Source: Rhizobiales bacterium 62-17 | GTDB lineage: Bacteria > Pseudomonadota > Alphaproteobacteria > Rhizobiales > Beijerinckiaceae | Length of the DNA stretch: 64,000 bases | NCBI GenBank assembly: GCA_001898965.1 | Contig: MKVW01000004.1 | Coordinates: 413,307 to 477,306, forward strand | Direction of reading: 5' to 3' | Shown here: piece by piece, positions 9,934 to 18,658 of the stretch | How the letters are laid out: each line of letters opens with the position of its first letter | How positions within the stretch are numbered: the stretch's first letter is position 1 | Position numbers and translations under genes: made by a program | Notes under the pieces: model-generated | The model's database searches: none | Told to the model about the DNA's origin: nothing | Seen by the model: only the letters and a program-made list of their open reading frames with translations

Positions 9934-11526
9934 ATGTCTGCTGATCCGCCCAAACCGCCAAAGCCGCACACATTGGCCGATCATCGTTTCGGCGCCGACG
10001 CCGATCACGTCCATGCGCCGGGGGAGGAACACGATCACGATCACGACAATGACGGCCATGAAGTGTTGGAACCGGGCTCGCAAGCCCTCGAACTGGTGCC
10101 ACTCGTCAGTCTCGGCATCGATATCGGCTCGTCGAGCACACAGATCATCTTCTCGCGGCTGATGATGCGCGGACCGGGCGAACCGCTGGCCATGCGCCGC
10201 AATGCCAAAAGCCGCGAAACACTCTATCGCGCGCCGATCGCCATGACGCCTTTCACCGAAATCAATACGATCGACGCGGCACGGCTGCGCGCTACCATCG
10301 ATCGCGCCTACGCGGACGCAAGCCTCACCGCCGACGATATCGAGACCGGCGCCATCATTCTGACCGGCGCGGCGGCGCAGCACGACAATGCCCAGGCCAT
10401 CTTGCAGACTTTGAGCGAGGAAAGCGGCGAACTCATCGCCGCCGTCGCCGGCCATCACATGGAAGCCGCCCTTGCCGCTTACGGGTCGGGGGCGGTTGAG
10501 ACCTCACGGCGGAACGGCTCGCGGCTTCTTAACGTCGACGTCGGCGGTGCCACCACCAAACTGGCGCTCATAGAGTCCGGCCGCGTCCGCGCCACGGCGG
10601 CGCTGTGCGGCGGCGGCCGCCTCATCGCGCTCGATCGCCAGGACCGCATTGTCAGGCTCGATCAGGATATCAGCGCCTTCGCCGAGCGCATCGGCCTCGA
10701 CATGCAACGTGGCGCCACAGCTACCCGCGACGATCTGCAACGTCTGGCCGAAACCATCGCCGACACGATCGCCAGCGCGCTGGCGACGAATAGCGAACCC
10801 GATCGCGACAACCTTCTGACGGCGCCGCTCCCGCAGTTGCACGACATCGACGGCGTCCAATTCTCCGGCGGCGTCGCCGAATATATTTACGAGCGCGAAA
10901 AGCGCGATTTCGGCGATCTCGGCTGGCGGCTTGGCCGGGCGCTGCGCCAGCGTTGCGAAGACGGCCGCATCTCCTGGCCGCTGCTGCCACCGGGCGAATG
11001 TATCGGCGCCACTGTGCTCGGCGCTTCCGAATTCACCGTGCAGATGAGCGGTGCCACCAGCTTCATCACGTCTCCCGCGAAACTGCTGCCACGCCGCAAT
11101 CTGCCGGTGCTGCAACTGCCCTATGATTTCTCCGGCGCGATCGATGCCAAAACCCTGGCCCAAACCATCGTCGATCATCGCCGTGCCTTCGGTGACGACG
11201 ATCCGGCAAGCGAGTGGGCCTTTGCCTTTCGCTGGCGCGGCGATGCCTCCTGGCCGAGGCTCAGCGCCTTCGCCAGAGGGGTGAGCCTCGGTCTCGCCGA
11301 CCGGATCGCCACCGGGAACCCGCTCTGGCTGATCTGCGAAGGGGACGTCGCCCTCAATCTCGGCGGGCTGCTGCGCGACGAGTTGGGGGTCGTCAACGAC
11401 ATCCTGGTGATCGACGGCATCGTCCTGCGCGATTTCGATTATGTCGATCTCGGCCGCATCCGCCTGCCCTCGGGCACTTTGCCCATCACCATTAAATCCC
11501 TGACTTTCGGCCAACAGAGCCCGTGA
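9934..11526 (+). CDS. EutA-like reactivating factor (orphan), His-rich N-terminus
   Basis: 530 residues resembling EutA, the ATP-dependent chaperone that exchanges damaged cobalamin from ethanolamine ammonia-lyase. The actin-like ATPase core starts near residue 58 (SLGIDIGSSSTQIIFS) with a second phosphate loop LNVDVGGATTKLALIE, and SGGVAEYIY further on matches the EutA consensus. No eutB, eutC or eut shell gene is nearby, so the partner is encoded elsewhere or differs. The first ~45 residues are unusual: Pro-rich, then six His within H25-H42 (HVHAPGEEHDHDHDND), a likely metal-binding stretch. The gene follows uvrC by 26 bases and precedes the formate dehydrogenase operon. Family confident; target enzyme unknown. 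Confidence 0.8.
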   Translation: MSADPPKPPKPHTLADHRFGADADHVHAPGEEHDHDHDNDGHEVLEPGSQALELVPLVSLGIDIGSSSTQIIFSRLMMRGPGEPLAMRRNAKSRETLYRAPIAMTPFTEINTIDAARLRATIDRAYADASLTADDIETGAIILTGAAAQHDNAQAILQTLSEESGELIAAVAGHHMEAALAAYGSGAVETSRRNGSRLLNVDVGGATTKLALIESGRVRATAALCGGGRLIALDRQDRIVRLDQDISAFAERIGLDMQRGATATRDDLQRLAETIADTIASALATNSEPDRDNLLTAPLPQLHDIDGVQFSGGVAEYIYEREKRDFGDLGWRLGRALRQRCEDGRISWPLLPPGECIGATVLGASEFTVQMSGATSFITSPAKLLPRRNLPVLQLPYDFSGAIDAKTLAQTIVDHRRAFGDDDPASEWAFAFRWRGDASWPRLSAFARGVSLGLADRIATGNPLWLICEGDVALNLGGLLRDELGVVNDILVIDGIVLRDFDYVDLGRIRLPSGTLPITIKSLTFGQQSP

Positions 11527-11675
11527 ATGGATCTTGGATAGGCGGCGTCCCACTGCATCCGGCGCTTGATTCACGCCCACAATGTCCGTTTTCGCAGGGA
11601 CTTTTCAGTAAGGTAGCGCTTGCTTTGGTGATAAAATAAACAAAATACGGCTATAGTCTCGTCAATCGGGAGTGA

Positions 11676-12197
11676 ATGGCAGGAATGACCTTGGTATCGA
11701 CACAGGCCTTTGACGCGGCCCTGGTAGAGGAGATCGCACGCGACGAGCAGGCGAAGGCGCTGAGCTTTTTCGGCGAGGCCTGCGGCCTCTCGGCGGCGCT
11801 GCTGCCGATCCTGCATCGGCTGCAGGACACGTTCGGCTATGTCGACGACCAAAGCTGGCCGATCATCGCCCGCGTGCTCAATATTTCTCAGGCCGAGGTG
11901 CGCGGCACCACCAGTTTCTACCATGACTATCGCCATGCGCCCGCCGGGCGGCACGTGCTGAAACTCTGCCGCGCCGAAGCCTGCCAGTCCATGGGCGTCG
12001 AAGCGCTCGTCGATCATCTTCGCCACCATCATCGTCTCAATGCCGGCGACACCTCCGCCGATGGCGGATTGACGGTCGAGAACGTCTATTGCCTCGGCAA
12101 TTGCGCTTTGTCGCCGGCGGCACTGTTCGACGATCGCCTCGTCGGTCGTCTCGATAAAGCCCGGCTCGACGCGCTCGTGGCGGAGGCCGCCCGATGA
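11676..12197 (+). CDS. fdsG: NAD-dependent formate dehydrogenase, gamma subunit (FdsG)
   Basis: 173-residue NuoE-like subunit of soluble molybdenum formate dehydrogenase, which oxidises formate to CO2 with NAD+. A thioredoxin-like [2Fe-2S] domain is seen with ligands C98 and C103 (LCRAEAC) and C139 and C143 (YCLGNC). It carries one electron centre on the diaphorase side of the complex next to FdsB. The ATG at 11676 has GGGAG three bases upstream, rather close; ATG 11685 is an alternative start. Its stop overlaps the fdsB start (ATGA), so the two are translationally coupled. It is the first gene of the fds operon. Confidence 0.95.
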   Translation: MAGMTLVSTQAFDAALVEEIARDEQAKALSFFGEACGLSAALLPILHRLQDTFGYVDDQSWPIIARVLNISQAEVRGTTSFYHDYRHAPAGRHVLKLCRAEACQSMGVEALVDHLRHHHRLNAGDTSADGGLTVENVYCLGNCALSPAALFDDRLVGRLDKARLDALVAEAAR

Positions 12198-13732
12198 GCG
12201 CCGTGCGCATCTTCGTTCCCCGCGACGCGGCCGCGCTCTCGGTCGGCGCCGACGATGTGGCCAAGACGATTGCCCACGAAGCAAAATTACGCGGCCTCGA
12301 CGTCACCCTCGTGCGCAACGGCTCGCGTGGCATGCTCTGGCTCGAACCGCTGGTCGAAATCGAGACCGCGCGAGGCCGCATCGGCTATGGCCCGGTCCGC
12401 GCCGCCGACGTCGCCTCTCTTTTCGATGCCGACCTGCTCGATGGCAAAAGCCACGCGCTGTGCATCGGCCGCGTCGAAGATCATGACTATTTCAAACGCC
12501 AACAGCGGCTCACCTTCGCCCGCGTCGGCGTGATCGATCCACTCTCATTGGACGATTATCGCGCCCACGGCGGCTTGGTCGGCCTCGAAAAAGCCCGCGT
12601 CATGACGCCGACGGCCATCGTCGAGGAAATCGTCGCCTCCGGACTGCGTGGGCGTGGCGGCGCCGGCTTCCCGGCCGGCATCAAATGGCGCACGGTGCTC
12701 GAAGCGCAGGGTCCGCAAAAGTTCATCGTCTGCAATGCGGACGAAGGCGACAGCGGAACTTTCGCCGATCGCATGCTGATGGAAGGCGATCCCTTCCTGC
12801 TCATCGAGGGCATGGCCATCGCCGGCCTCGCCACCGGCGCGACGCGCGGCGTCATCTATATCCGTTCCGAATATCCGCACGCCATCGCGACAATGCGCGA
12901 AGCCATCGCCATCGCGCGCCGCGCCGATATTCTGAACGCCCGTTTCGATATCGAAATCCGCGTCGGTGCCGGCGCCTATGTCTGCGGCGAGGAAACCTCG
13001 CTGCTCGAAAGCATCGAGGGCAAGCGCGGCCAGGTGCGCGCCAAGCCGCCCCTGCCGGCGCACAAAGGCCTGTTCGGCTGCCCAACGGTGATCAACAACG
13101 TGCTGACGCTCGCCGCCGCGCCGACCATTCTGGCTGAGGGTGGCAAGGCCTATGCCGAACATGGCATGGGCCGTTCGCGCGGCACCTTGCCGTTCCAGAT
13201 CGCCGGCAATGTGAAACATGGCGGCCTGTTCGAAGCGCCCTTCGGCCTGACCTTGCGCACGATGATCGAGGAGATCGGCGGCGGCACCGCCAGCGGGCGG
13301 CCGCTGCGCGCGGTGCAAGTCGGCGGTCCGTTGGGCGCCTACTTCCCCGAAAGCCTGCTCGACACGCCGCTCGACTATGAAGCCATGGCGGCAAAAGCCG
13401 GCCTGCTCGGCCACGGCGGCATCGTCGTTTTCGACGATACCGTCGACATGGCGCATCAAGCTCGTTTCGCTTTCGATTTCTGCGCCATCGAGAGCTGCGG
13501 CAAGTGCACGCCTTGCCGCATCGGCTCGACGCGCGGCGTCGAGACCATCGACAAGATCACCCAAGGCCAGAATGTCGAAGCCAATATCGCTCTGGTGAAG
13601 GACCTTTGCACCGTACTCACCGACGGCTCGCTCTGCGCGCTCGGCGGCCTGACGCCGATGCCGGTGATGAGTGCCCTCACCCATTTCCCTGACGACTTCC
13701 GCCGCAACACCCTGCGCGCCGCCGCCGAATAG
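12194..13732 (+). CDS. fdsB: NAD-dependent formate dehydrogenase, beta subunit (FdsB)
   Basis: 512-residue NuoF-like diaphorase subunit that passes electrons from the iron-sulfur chain through FMN to NAD+. A short thioredoxin-like region (about 1-120) is fused to the NuoF core: FMN/NADH-binding GLRGRGGAGFPAGIKW, CNADEGDSGTFADRMLMEGD and GAGAYVCGEETSLLESIEG, then the [4Fe-4S] site ESCGKCTPCRIGSTRG with a fourth Cys near the C-terminus (LCALGG). The ATG overlaps the fdsG stop; fdsA follows after 12 bases. All catalytic motifs look intact. Confidence 0.96.
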   Translation: MSAVRIFVPRDAAALSVGADDVAKTIAHEAKLRGLDVTLVRNGSRGMLWLEPLVEIETARGRIGYGPVRAADVASLFDADLLDGKSHALCIGRVEDHDYFKRQQRLTFARVGVIDPLSLDDYRAHGGLVGLEKARVMTPTAIVEEIVASGLRGRGGAGFPAGIKWRTVLEAQGPQKFIVCNADEGDSGTFADRMLMEGDPFLLIEGMAIAGLATGATRGVIYIRSEYPHAIATMREAIAIARRADILNARFDIEIRVGAGAYVCGEETSLLESIEGKRGQVRAKPPLPAHKGLFGCPTVINNVLTLAAAPTILAEGGKAYAEHGMGRSRGTLPFQIAGNVKHGGLFEAPFGLTLRTMIEEIGGGTASGRPLRAVQVGGPLGAYFPESLLDTPLDYEAMAAKAGLLGHGGIVVFDDTVDMAHQARFAFDFCAIESCGKCTPCRIGSTRGVETIDKITQGQNVEANIALVKDLCTVLTDGSLCALGGLTPMPVMSALTHFPDDFRRNTLRAAAE

Positions 13733-13744
13733 CAAGAGATCATC

Positions 13745-16591
13745 ATGCCGCTCGATCGCGAACCTGACTTTGGAACCCCAGCCCGCACCAGCGCCACCAC
13801 CGTGACGCTGACCATCGATGGCGCTTCCGTCACCGTGCCCGCCGGCACGTCGGTGATGGCCGCCGCCATGCACGCCGGCACGCAGATCCCGAAACTCTGC
13901 GCCACCGACATGGTCGAAGCCTTCGGCTCCTGCCGCCTCTGCCTCGTCGAAATCGAGGGCCGGCGCGGCACGCCCGCCTCCTGCACCACGCCGGCCGAGA
14001 ACGGCATGGTCGTGCGCACGCAGACGCCGCGCCTCGGCACGCTGCGCCGCGGCGTCATGGAGCTTTATATCTCGGACCATCCGCTGGATTGCCTGACCTG
14101 CTCCGCCAATGGCGACTGCGAATTGCAGGATATGGCCGGCGTGGTCGGTCTGCGCGACGTGCGCTATGGCCAGGAGGGGGAAAAGCATCGCACCGTCGCT
14201 AAGGACGAGAGCAATCCCTATTTCACTTTCGATTCCTCCAAGTGCATCGTCTGCTCGCGCTGCGTACGCGCTTGCGAAGAGGTGCAAGGCACCTTCGCGC
14301 TGACCATCGACGCGCGCGGCCTCGCCTCCAAGGTCTCGACCGGCACCGCCGATTTCCTGACCTCGGAATGCGTCTCGTGCGGCGCCTGCGTGCAAGCCTG
14401 CCCGACGGCGACGCTCAACGAAAAAACCGTCATCGAAATGGGCACGCCGACTAAGGCGACCGTCACCACCTGCGCCTATTGCGGCGTCGGCTGCTCGTTC
14501 CGCGCCGAAACCCAAGGCGACCAGGTGATCCGCATGGTGCCGGACAAAGCCGGCAAGGCCAACGAAGGCCATTCCTGCGTCAAGGGCCGTTTCGCTTGGG
14601 GCTATGCCACCCACAAGGATCGCATCACCAAGCCGATGATCCGCGCCAAGATCACCGATCCCTGGCGGGAGGTGAGCTGGGACGAGGCTTTTGCCTATGC
14701 CGCCTCCGAATTCAAGCGCATCCAGGCGCAATATGGCCGCGATTCCGTCGGCGGCATCACCTCGTCACGCTGCACCAATGAAGAAACCTTCCTGGTGCAG
14801 AAACTGATCCGCGCCGGCTTCGGCAATAACAATGTCGACACCTGCGCCCGCGTCTGCCATTCGCCGACCGGATATGGCCTGAAGACCACCTTCGGCACTT
14901 CCGCCGGCACGCAGGATTTCCGCTCGGTCGAGAAGGCCGATGTCGTGCTCGTCATCGGCGCCAATCCGACCGATGGACATCCGGTCTTCGGTTCGCGCTT
15001 GAAGAAGCGCTTGCGCCAGGGCGCCAAGCTGATTGTCGCCGATCCGCGCCGCATCGACCTGGTGCGCACACCGCATGTGGAAGCCGCCTATCATCTGCCG
15101 GTCATGCCCGGCACCAATGTGGCGCTGCTCAATGCACTCGCCCATGTCATCGTCACCGAAGGCCTCGTGCAAGAATCCTACGTGCGCGAGCGCTGCGACT
15201 GGCAGGATTTTGAAGTCTGGGCACGTTTCATCGCCCAGGATATCAATTCGCCCGAAACCACTGAAGCCAAGACCGGCGTGCCGGCGGCCGACGTGCGCGC
15301 CGCCGCGCGGCTCTACGCGACCGGCGGCAACGGCGCGATCTTCTACGGCCTCGGCGTCACCGAACACAGCCAGGGTTCGACGACGGTGATGGCCATGGCC
15401 AATCTCGCCATGGCAACCGGCAATATCGGCCGCGACGGCGTCGGCGTGAATCCTCTGCGTGGCCAGAACAATGTGCAGGGCTCCTGCGACATGGGGTCGT
15501 TCCCGCACGAATTCTCCGGCTACCGCCACGTCTCCGACGATGCGACGCGCGAGATGTTCGAAAATCTATGGGACGTCGAACTGTCGGCGGAGCCCGGCCT
15601 GCGCATTCCCAACATGCTCGATGAAGCGGTCGGCGGCCGTTTCAAAGGCCTCTATATTCAGGGCGAAGACATCGCCCAGTCCGATCCGAACACGAAACAT
15701 GTGACGGCCGGCCTGCGCAATATGGAATGCGTGATCATTCAGGACCTGTTCCTGAACGAGACCGCCAAATACGCCCATGTGTTTTTCCCCGGCTCGTCCT
15801 TCCTGGAGAAGGACGGCACGTTCACCAATGCGGAGCGGCGCATCAGCCGCGTGCGCAAGGTGACACCGTCCCTGTCCGGTCTCGCCGATTGGGAAATCAC
15901 TTTGCGCTTCGCCGAGGCGCTCGGCTACGAGATGACCTACGATCATCCCTCTGAGATCATGGACGAGATCGCGCGCCTGACACCGACGTTCACCGGCGTT
16001 TCCTATACGCGCATCGACGAACTGGGCTCGATCCAATGGCCGTGCAACAAGGCGGCGCCCGAGGGCACGCCGATCATGCATGTCGATCGCTTCGTGCGCG
16101 GCAAGGGCAAGTTCATGGTCACCGAATATGTGCCGACCGACGAGAAGACCGGACCGCGCTTCCCGCTTCTGCTGACCACTGGCCGCATTCTCTCGCAATA
16201 TAACGTCGGCGTGCAGACCTCGCGCTCGCACAACAATGTCTGGCATTCGGAGGATCGGCTCGAAATCCATCCCTTCGATGCGGAGGAGCGCGGCATTCGC
16301 GATGGCGATCTCGTCGCGCTGCAAAGCCGCTCGGGCGACGTGTCGTTGCGCGCCTTGATCACCGACCGGGTGCAGCCGGGCGTCGTCTACACCACGTTCC
16401 ACCATGCCAAGAGCGGCGTGAATGTCATCACTACAGACTATTCCGACTGGGCGACCAATTGTCCGGAGTATAAGGTGACGGCGGTGCAGGTACAGCGCAC
16501 CAATCGCTACTCCGACTGGCAGAACGAAGACCGCGAGAATGCCGATCTCTTGCGCATGATCGAGGGCAGCATGAGCCATGCCGCCGAGTGA
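13745..16591 (+). CDS. fdsA: NAD-dependent formate dehydrogenase, catalytic alpha subunit (FdsA)
   Basis: 948-residue molybdenum-bis(MGD) subunit that oxidises formate. N-terminal [2Fe-2S] ferredoxin domain (about 20-100, GSCRLCLVEIEG), a NuoG-type His/Cys cluster (DHPLDCLTCSANGDCELQD), two ferredoxin-like [4Fe-4S] sites (CIVCSRCVRAC, CVSCGACVQACP), the MopB [4Fe-4S] motif CAYCGVGCSF, then the catalytic domain. The Mo ligand is Cys371 (TCARVCHSPTG) encoded by TGC, so this is a cysteine, not a selenocysteine, enzyme. C-terminal molydopterin-dinucleotide domain is complete. It lies 12 bases after fdsB; fdhD starts 14 bases before its stop, indicating coupled translation. Confidence 0.97.
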   Translation: MPLDREPDFGTPARTSATTVTLTIDGASVTVPAGTSVMAAAMHAGTQIPKLCATDMVEAFGSCRLCLVEIEGRRGTPASCTTPAENGMVVRTQTPRLGTLRRGVMELYISDHPLDCLTCSANGDCELQDMAGVVGLRDVRYGQEGEKHRTVAKDESNPYFTFDSSKCIVCSRCVRACEEVQGTFALTIDARGLASKVSTGTADFLTSECVSCGACVQACPTATLNEKTVIEMGTPTKATVTTCAYCGVGCSFRAETQGDQVIRMVPDKAGKANEGHSCVKGRFAWGYATHKDRITKPMIRAKITDPWREVSWDEAFAYAASEFKRIQAQYGRDSVGGITSSRCTNEETFLVQKLIRAGFGNNNVDTCARVCHSPTGYGLKTTFGTSAGTQDFRSVEKADVVLVIGANPTDGHPVFGSRLKKRLRQGAKLIVADPRRIDLVRTPHVEAAYHLPVMPGTNVALLNALAHVIVTEGLVQESYVRERCDWQDFEVWARFIAQDINSPETTEAKTGVPAADVRAAARLYATGGNGAIFYGLGVTEHSQGSTTVMAMANLAMATGNIGRDGVGVNPLRGQNNVQGSCDMGSFPHEFSGYRHVSDDATREMFENLWDVELSAEPGLRIPNMLDEAVGGRFKGLYIQGEDIAQSDPNTKHVTAGLRNMECVIIQDLFLNETAKYAHVFFPGSSFLEKDGTFTNAERRISRVRKVTPSLSGLADWEITLRFAEALGYEMTYDHPSEIMDEIARLTPTFTGVSYTRIDELGSIQWPCNKAAPEGTPIMHVDRFVRGKGKFMVTEYVPTDEKTGPRFPLLLTTGRILSQYNVGVQTSRSHNNVWHSEDRLEIHPFDAEERGIRDGDLVALQSRSGDVSLRALITDRVQPGVVYTTFHHAKSGVNVITTDYSDWATNCPEYKVTAVQVQRTNRYSDWQNEDRENADLLRMIEGSMSHAAE

Positions 16592-17426
16592 CGACCAGAA
16601 ACGCCCGGCCTTCATTCGCAGCCGGACGCGAACCTTTGACTATACCGATGGGATTTCGGACGCCGGCACGCGCAGCGTGCCGGTAGAAACGGCCGTCAAC
16701 ATCGTCTATGCGCCGGTGCCCTTCGCCGTGATGATGGCGACGCCGCAGGATCTGGAAGATTTCGCCGTCGGTTTCAGTTTCACCGAGGGCATGATCGATG
16801 GCGTCGATGACATTCGCGACATCGCCGTGGAGGAAGACGAGCGCGGCCTTCGGCTCATCGTTTCGCTGGCCGCCGACAAATTGCAGCGCCATCTGGCGCG
16901 CGCCCGTAAAATCGCCGGCGTCACCGCCTGCGGCGTCTGCGGCATCGACGACCTCGCTTCCCTACCGCAGGTCAAGCGCCGGTTCTCCGGCGCCGCTCTG
17001 CGGGCCGATGCCATTGCGGCGGCGCTCGGCCAGTTGCGCAAGCATCAGCCTTTGAGTGTCGAGACCTCGGCCACCCATGCCGCCGCCTGGTGCGCCTCTG
17101 ATGGCACAATCCGCGCCGTGCGCGAGGATGTCGGCCGCCACAACGCGCTCGACAAGCTGATCGGCCACCTGCTGCGCACCAAGGCCGATCCGGCTGACGG
17201 TTTCGTGCTGATCACCAGCCGCTGCTCGTTCGAAATGGTCGAGAAGACCGCCGTATTCGGCGCTTCGGCTCTGGTCGCCATTTCGGCGCCGACTTCGCTC
17301 GCCATCGAACGCGCCAATGCCTATGGCATGACGCTCGTCGCCATCGCGCGCGCTGATGGCGCCATGGTCTTCGGCAATGCGGGCGAGATCATAAGCAAGG
17401 TCGTTACAGGAGAAATAACGCGGTGA
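16578..17426 (+). CDS. fdhD: Formate dehydrogenase accessory sulfurtransferase FdhD/FdsC
   Basis: 282 residues. FdhD-type proteins transfer sulfur to the bis-MGD cofactor and are needed for formate dehydrogenase activity; the fds-operon homologue is called FdsC. The conserved CGVCG motif gives the cysteines C118 and C121, with VPVETAVNIVY near residue 35 and EDVGRHNALDKLIG and SRCSFEMVEKT downstream. The ATG at 16578 overlaps the fdsA coding region; its stop overlaps the fdsD start (GTGA). The neighbours confirm the role. Confidence 0.95.
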   Translation: MPPSDDQKRPAFIRSRTRTFDYTDGISDAGTRSVPVETAVNIVYAPVPFAVMMATPQDLEDFAVGFSFTEGMIDGVDDIRDIAVEEDERGLRLIVSLAADKLQRHLARARKIAGVTACGVCGIDDLASLPQVKRRFSGAALRADAIAAALGQLRKHQPLSVETSATHAAAWCASDGTIRAVREDVGRHNALDKLIGHLLRTKADPADGFVLITSRCSFEMVEKTAVFGASALVAISAPTSLAIERANAYGMTLVAIARADGAMVFGNAGEIISKVVTGEITR

Positions 17427-17647
17427 ATAACGAGACCACGCTGGTGCGCATGGCCAATCAGATCGCCACGTTCTTCCGATCGCAGCCGGAGGACCAGGCC
17501 ATCGCCGGCACGGCCGACCACATCCACAGCTACTGGAACAAGGTGATGCGCCGTGACATCTACGCTTATATGGACCAGGGCGGCGCGGGTCTCGATCCCC
17601 TGGCACTCAAGGCGCTGGAGCAACTGCGCGCCAACGAAAAGAATTAG
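17423..17647 (+). CDS. fdsD: Formate dehydrogenase delta subunit (FdsD)
   Basis: 74-residue small subunit found last in fdsGBACD operons; it is required for full formate dehydrogenase activity or cofactor insertion in relatives. Visible: VRMANQIATFFRSQPEDQA and the HIHSYWNKVMRRDIYAYMDQGG block characteristic of the family. The start is a GTG at 17423 overlapping the fdhD stop, with AGGAG about ten bases upstream. Its TAG stop overlaps by four bases the stop of the convergent 37-residue membrane protein at 17644-17757. Confidence 0.9.
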   Translation: MNNETTLVRMANQIATFFRSQPEDQAIAGTADHIHSYWNKVMRRDIYAYMDQGGAGLDPLALKALEQLRANEKN

Positions 17648-17757
17648 TGCCAGTTGGCCCAGGCACCATGGCCGATAAAGGCCACGGTGAGAAATAACAC
17701 GCCGAACGTGGCGCAGATGAGTAACCTTGATACGACTTCGGGTTCGTTCCTGAACAT
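17644..17757 (-). CDS. Predicted 37-residue single-pass membrane protein
   Basis: A short gene that automated callers would probably miss. The ATG at 17757 has a strong GGAGGAG seven bases upstream on the minus strand. The product starts MFRNEPEVVSRLL, has one hydrophobic segment at about residues 11-31 (LLICATFGVLFLTVAFIG), and ends GAWANWH. Charge pattern suggests an N-in orientation. Length and shape vaguely recall NapE/TorE-type small membrane proteins, but I cannot confirm that. The gene is convergent with fdsD, sharing four bases at the stop codons, and divergent from the L,D-transpeptidase. Confidence 0.55.
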   Translation of the reverse strand: MFRNEPEVVSRLLICATFGVLFLTVAFIGHGAWANWH

Positions 17758-17826
17758 TTCATCACTCCTCCGCCCGCTCCAAAGCGAAGTAGCCTCAGAT
17801 TAAAAACGCGCCGCTTCTTGGGAAAG

Positions 17827-17838
17827 TGACTTAAGTCA
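17827..17838. promoter_or_regulatory. Perfect 12-bp palindrome in a divergent intergenic region
   Basis: TGACTTAAGTCA lies between the small membrane protein gene (minus) and the L,D-transpeptidase (plus), a position fitting an operator. No regulator is identified; the site is inferred from symmetry only. Confidence 0.3.
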
Positions 17839-17914
17839 TTGGCATCAGGGGCTTTGGCAAAACATAGTGAATCGCTTCGGTGCGAAATTCATTCCATCGT
17901 AACCATTCCGGACG

Positions 17915-18658
17915 ATGCTGCGGCTCATCCTCTCGATGAACTATCCGATGCTGACTCGCCGCTCTTTCACTCTCGCCGCTCTTTGCTCGACCGCTGCCGG
18001 TCTTGCCGGTTGCTCTTCCATAGGCAACCTGTCGCTACCCGAAGGATCGCCCTCGAAGCGGCGCACCTTGTCCCGCACGTTGTCGGTTCCGAACTACGCG
18101 GAAGTCTATGCCGCCTATCCGGGCGAACGCGCGCCGATCCTTCCGGTCAACTACCGTGCCATAGACCCCCGCTACTTGCGCCAGACGGTCGAATTCGCGG
18201 GCAACGCGCCCGCCGGCTCGATCGTTGTCGATCCAGGCTCCTATCATCTCTATTATGTTGAATCGGCCAAGGTCGCGACCCGCTATGGTGTCGGCGTCGG
18301 ACGCGAGGGCTTTGGCTGGACAGGCGACGCAAAGATCAACATGAAGCGCGACTGGCCGGACTGGGTGCCGCCGCGCGAAATGGTCGAGCGCGAACCCGAA
18401 ATCAAGAATCGCCTGGAGATGACGTCACGCGGACTTGGCGTGCGCGGCGGCCCTGACAGCCCGCTGGGCGCACGCGCCATGTATCTGTTCGGCACGCACG
18501 GCGAGGGCGATCTCGGCTATCGTATTCACGGCACGCTCGAGCCGGAAACCGTTGGCAGCAATGTGTCGTCAGGCTGCATTCGGATGATCAACCAGGATAT
18601 CGCGCATCTCTACGCCCGCGTCGCGCCCGGCACGCCCGTGACGGTTCTGCCGGTGTGA
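17915..18658 (+). CDS. L,D-transpeptidase (YkuD domain), lipoprotein-like
   Basis: 247 residues. YkuD enzymes cross-link peptidoglycan 3-3 or attach proteins to it in the periplasm. An N-terminal signal contains RRSFTLAALCSTAAGLAGC with a lipobox LAGC, so it may be lipid-anchored. The catalytic signature is complete: IHGTLEPETVG then SSGCIRM with nucleophile Cys221. The PREMVEREPE segment is also typical of rhizobial family members. In-frame ATGs at 17915, 17936 and 17948 are all possible; none has a strong ribosome site, and the last gives the most compact signal peptide. The following unknown gene begins directly after its stop. Confidence 0.88.
   Translation: MLRLILSMNYPMLTRRSFTLAALCSTAAGLAGCSSIGNLSLPEGSPSKRRTLSRTLSVPNYAEVYAAYPGERAPILPVNYRAIDPRYLRQTVEFAGNAPAGSIVVDPGSYHLYYVESAKVATRYGVGVGREGFGWTGDAKINMKRDWPDWVPPREMVEREPEIKNRLEMTSRGLGVRGGPDSPLGARAMYLFGTHGEGDLGYRIHGTLEPETVGSNVSSGCIRMINQDIAHLYARVAPGTPVTVLPV

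Noticed and set aside
12545-14731. Very long minus-strand reading frame (about 728 codons) opposite the fds genes
   Set aside because: It mirrors the fdsB and fdsA coding strand in high-GC DNA, has no recognisable domain and is Gly/Arg/His-rich, as expected for an antisense shadow.
14840-14860. Possible selenocysteine in the formate dehydrogenase active site
   Set aside because: The codon for residue 371 is TGC (Cys), and no in-frame TGA is present; no SECIS-like element was considered.
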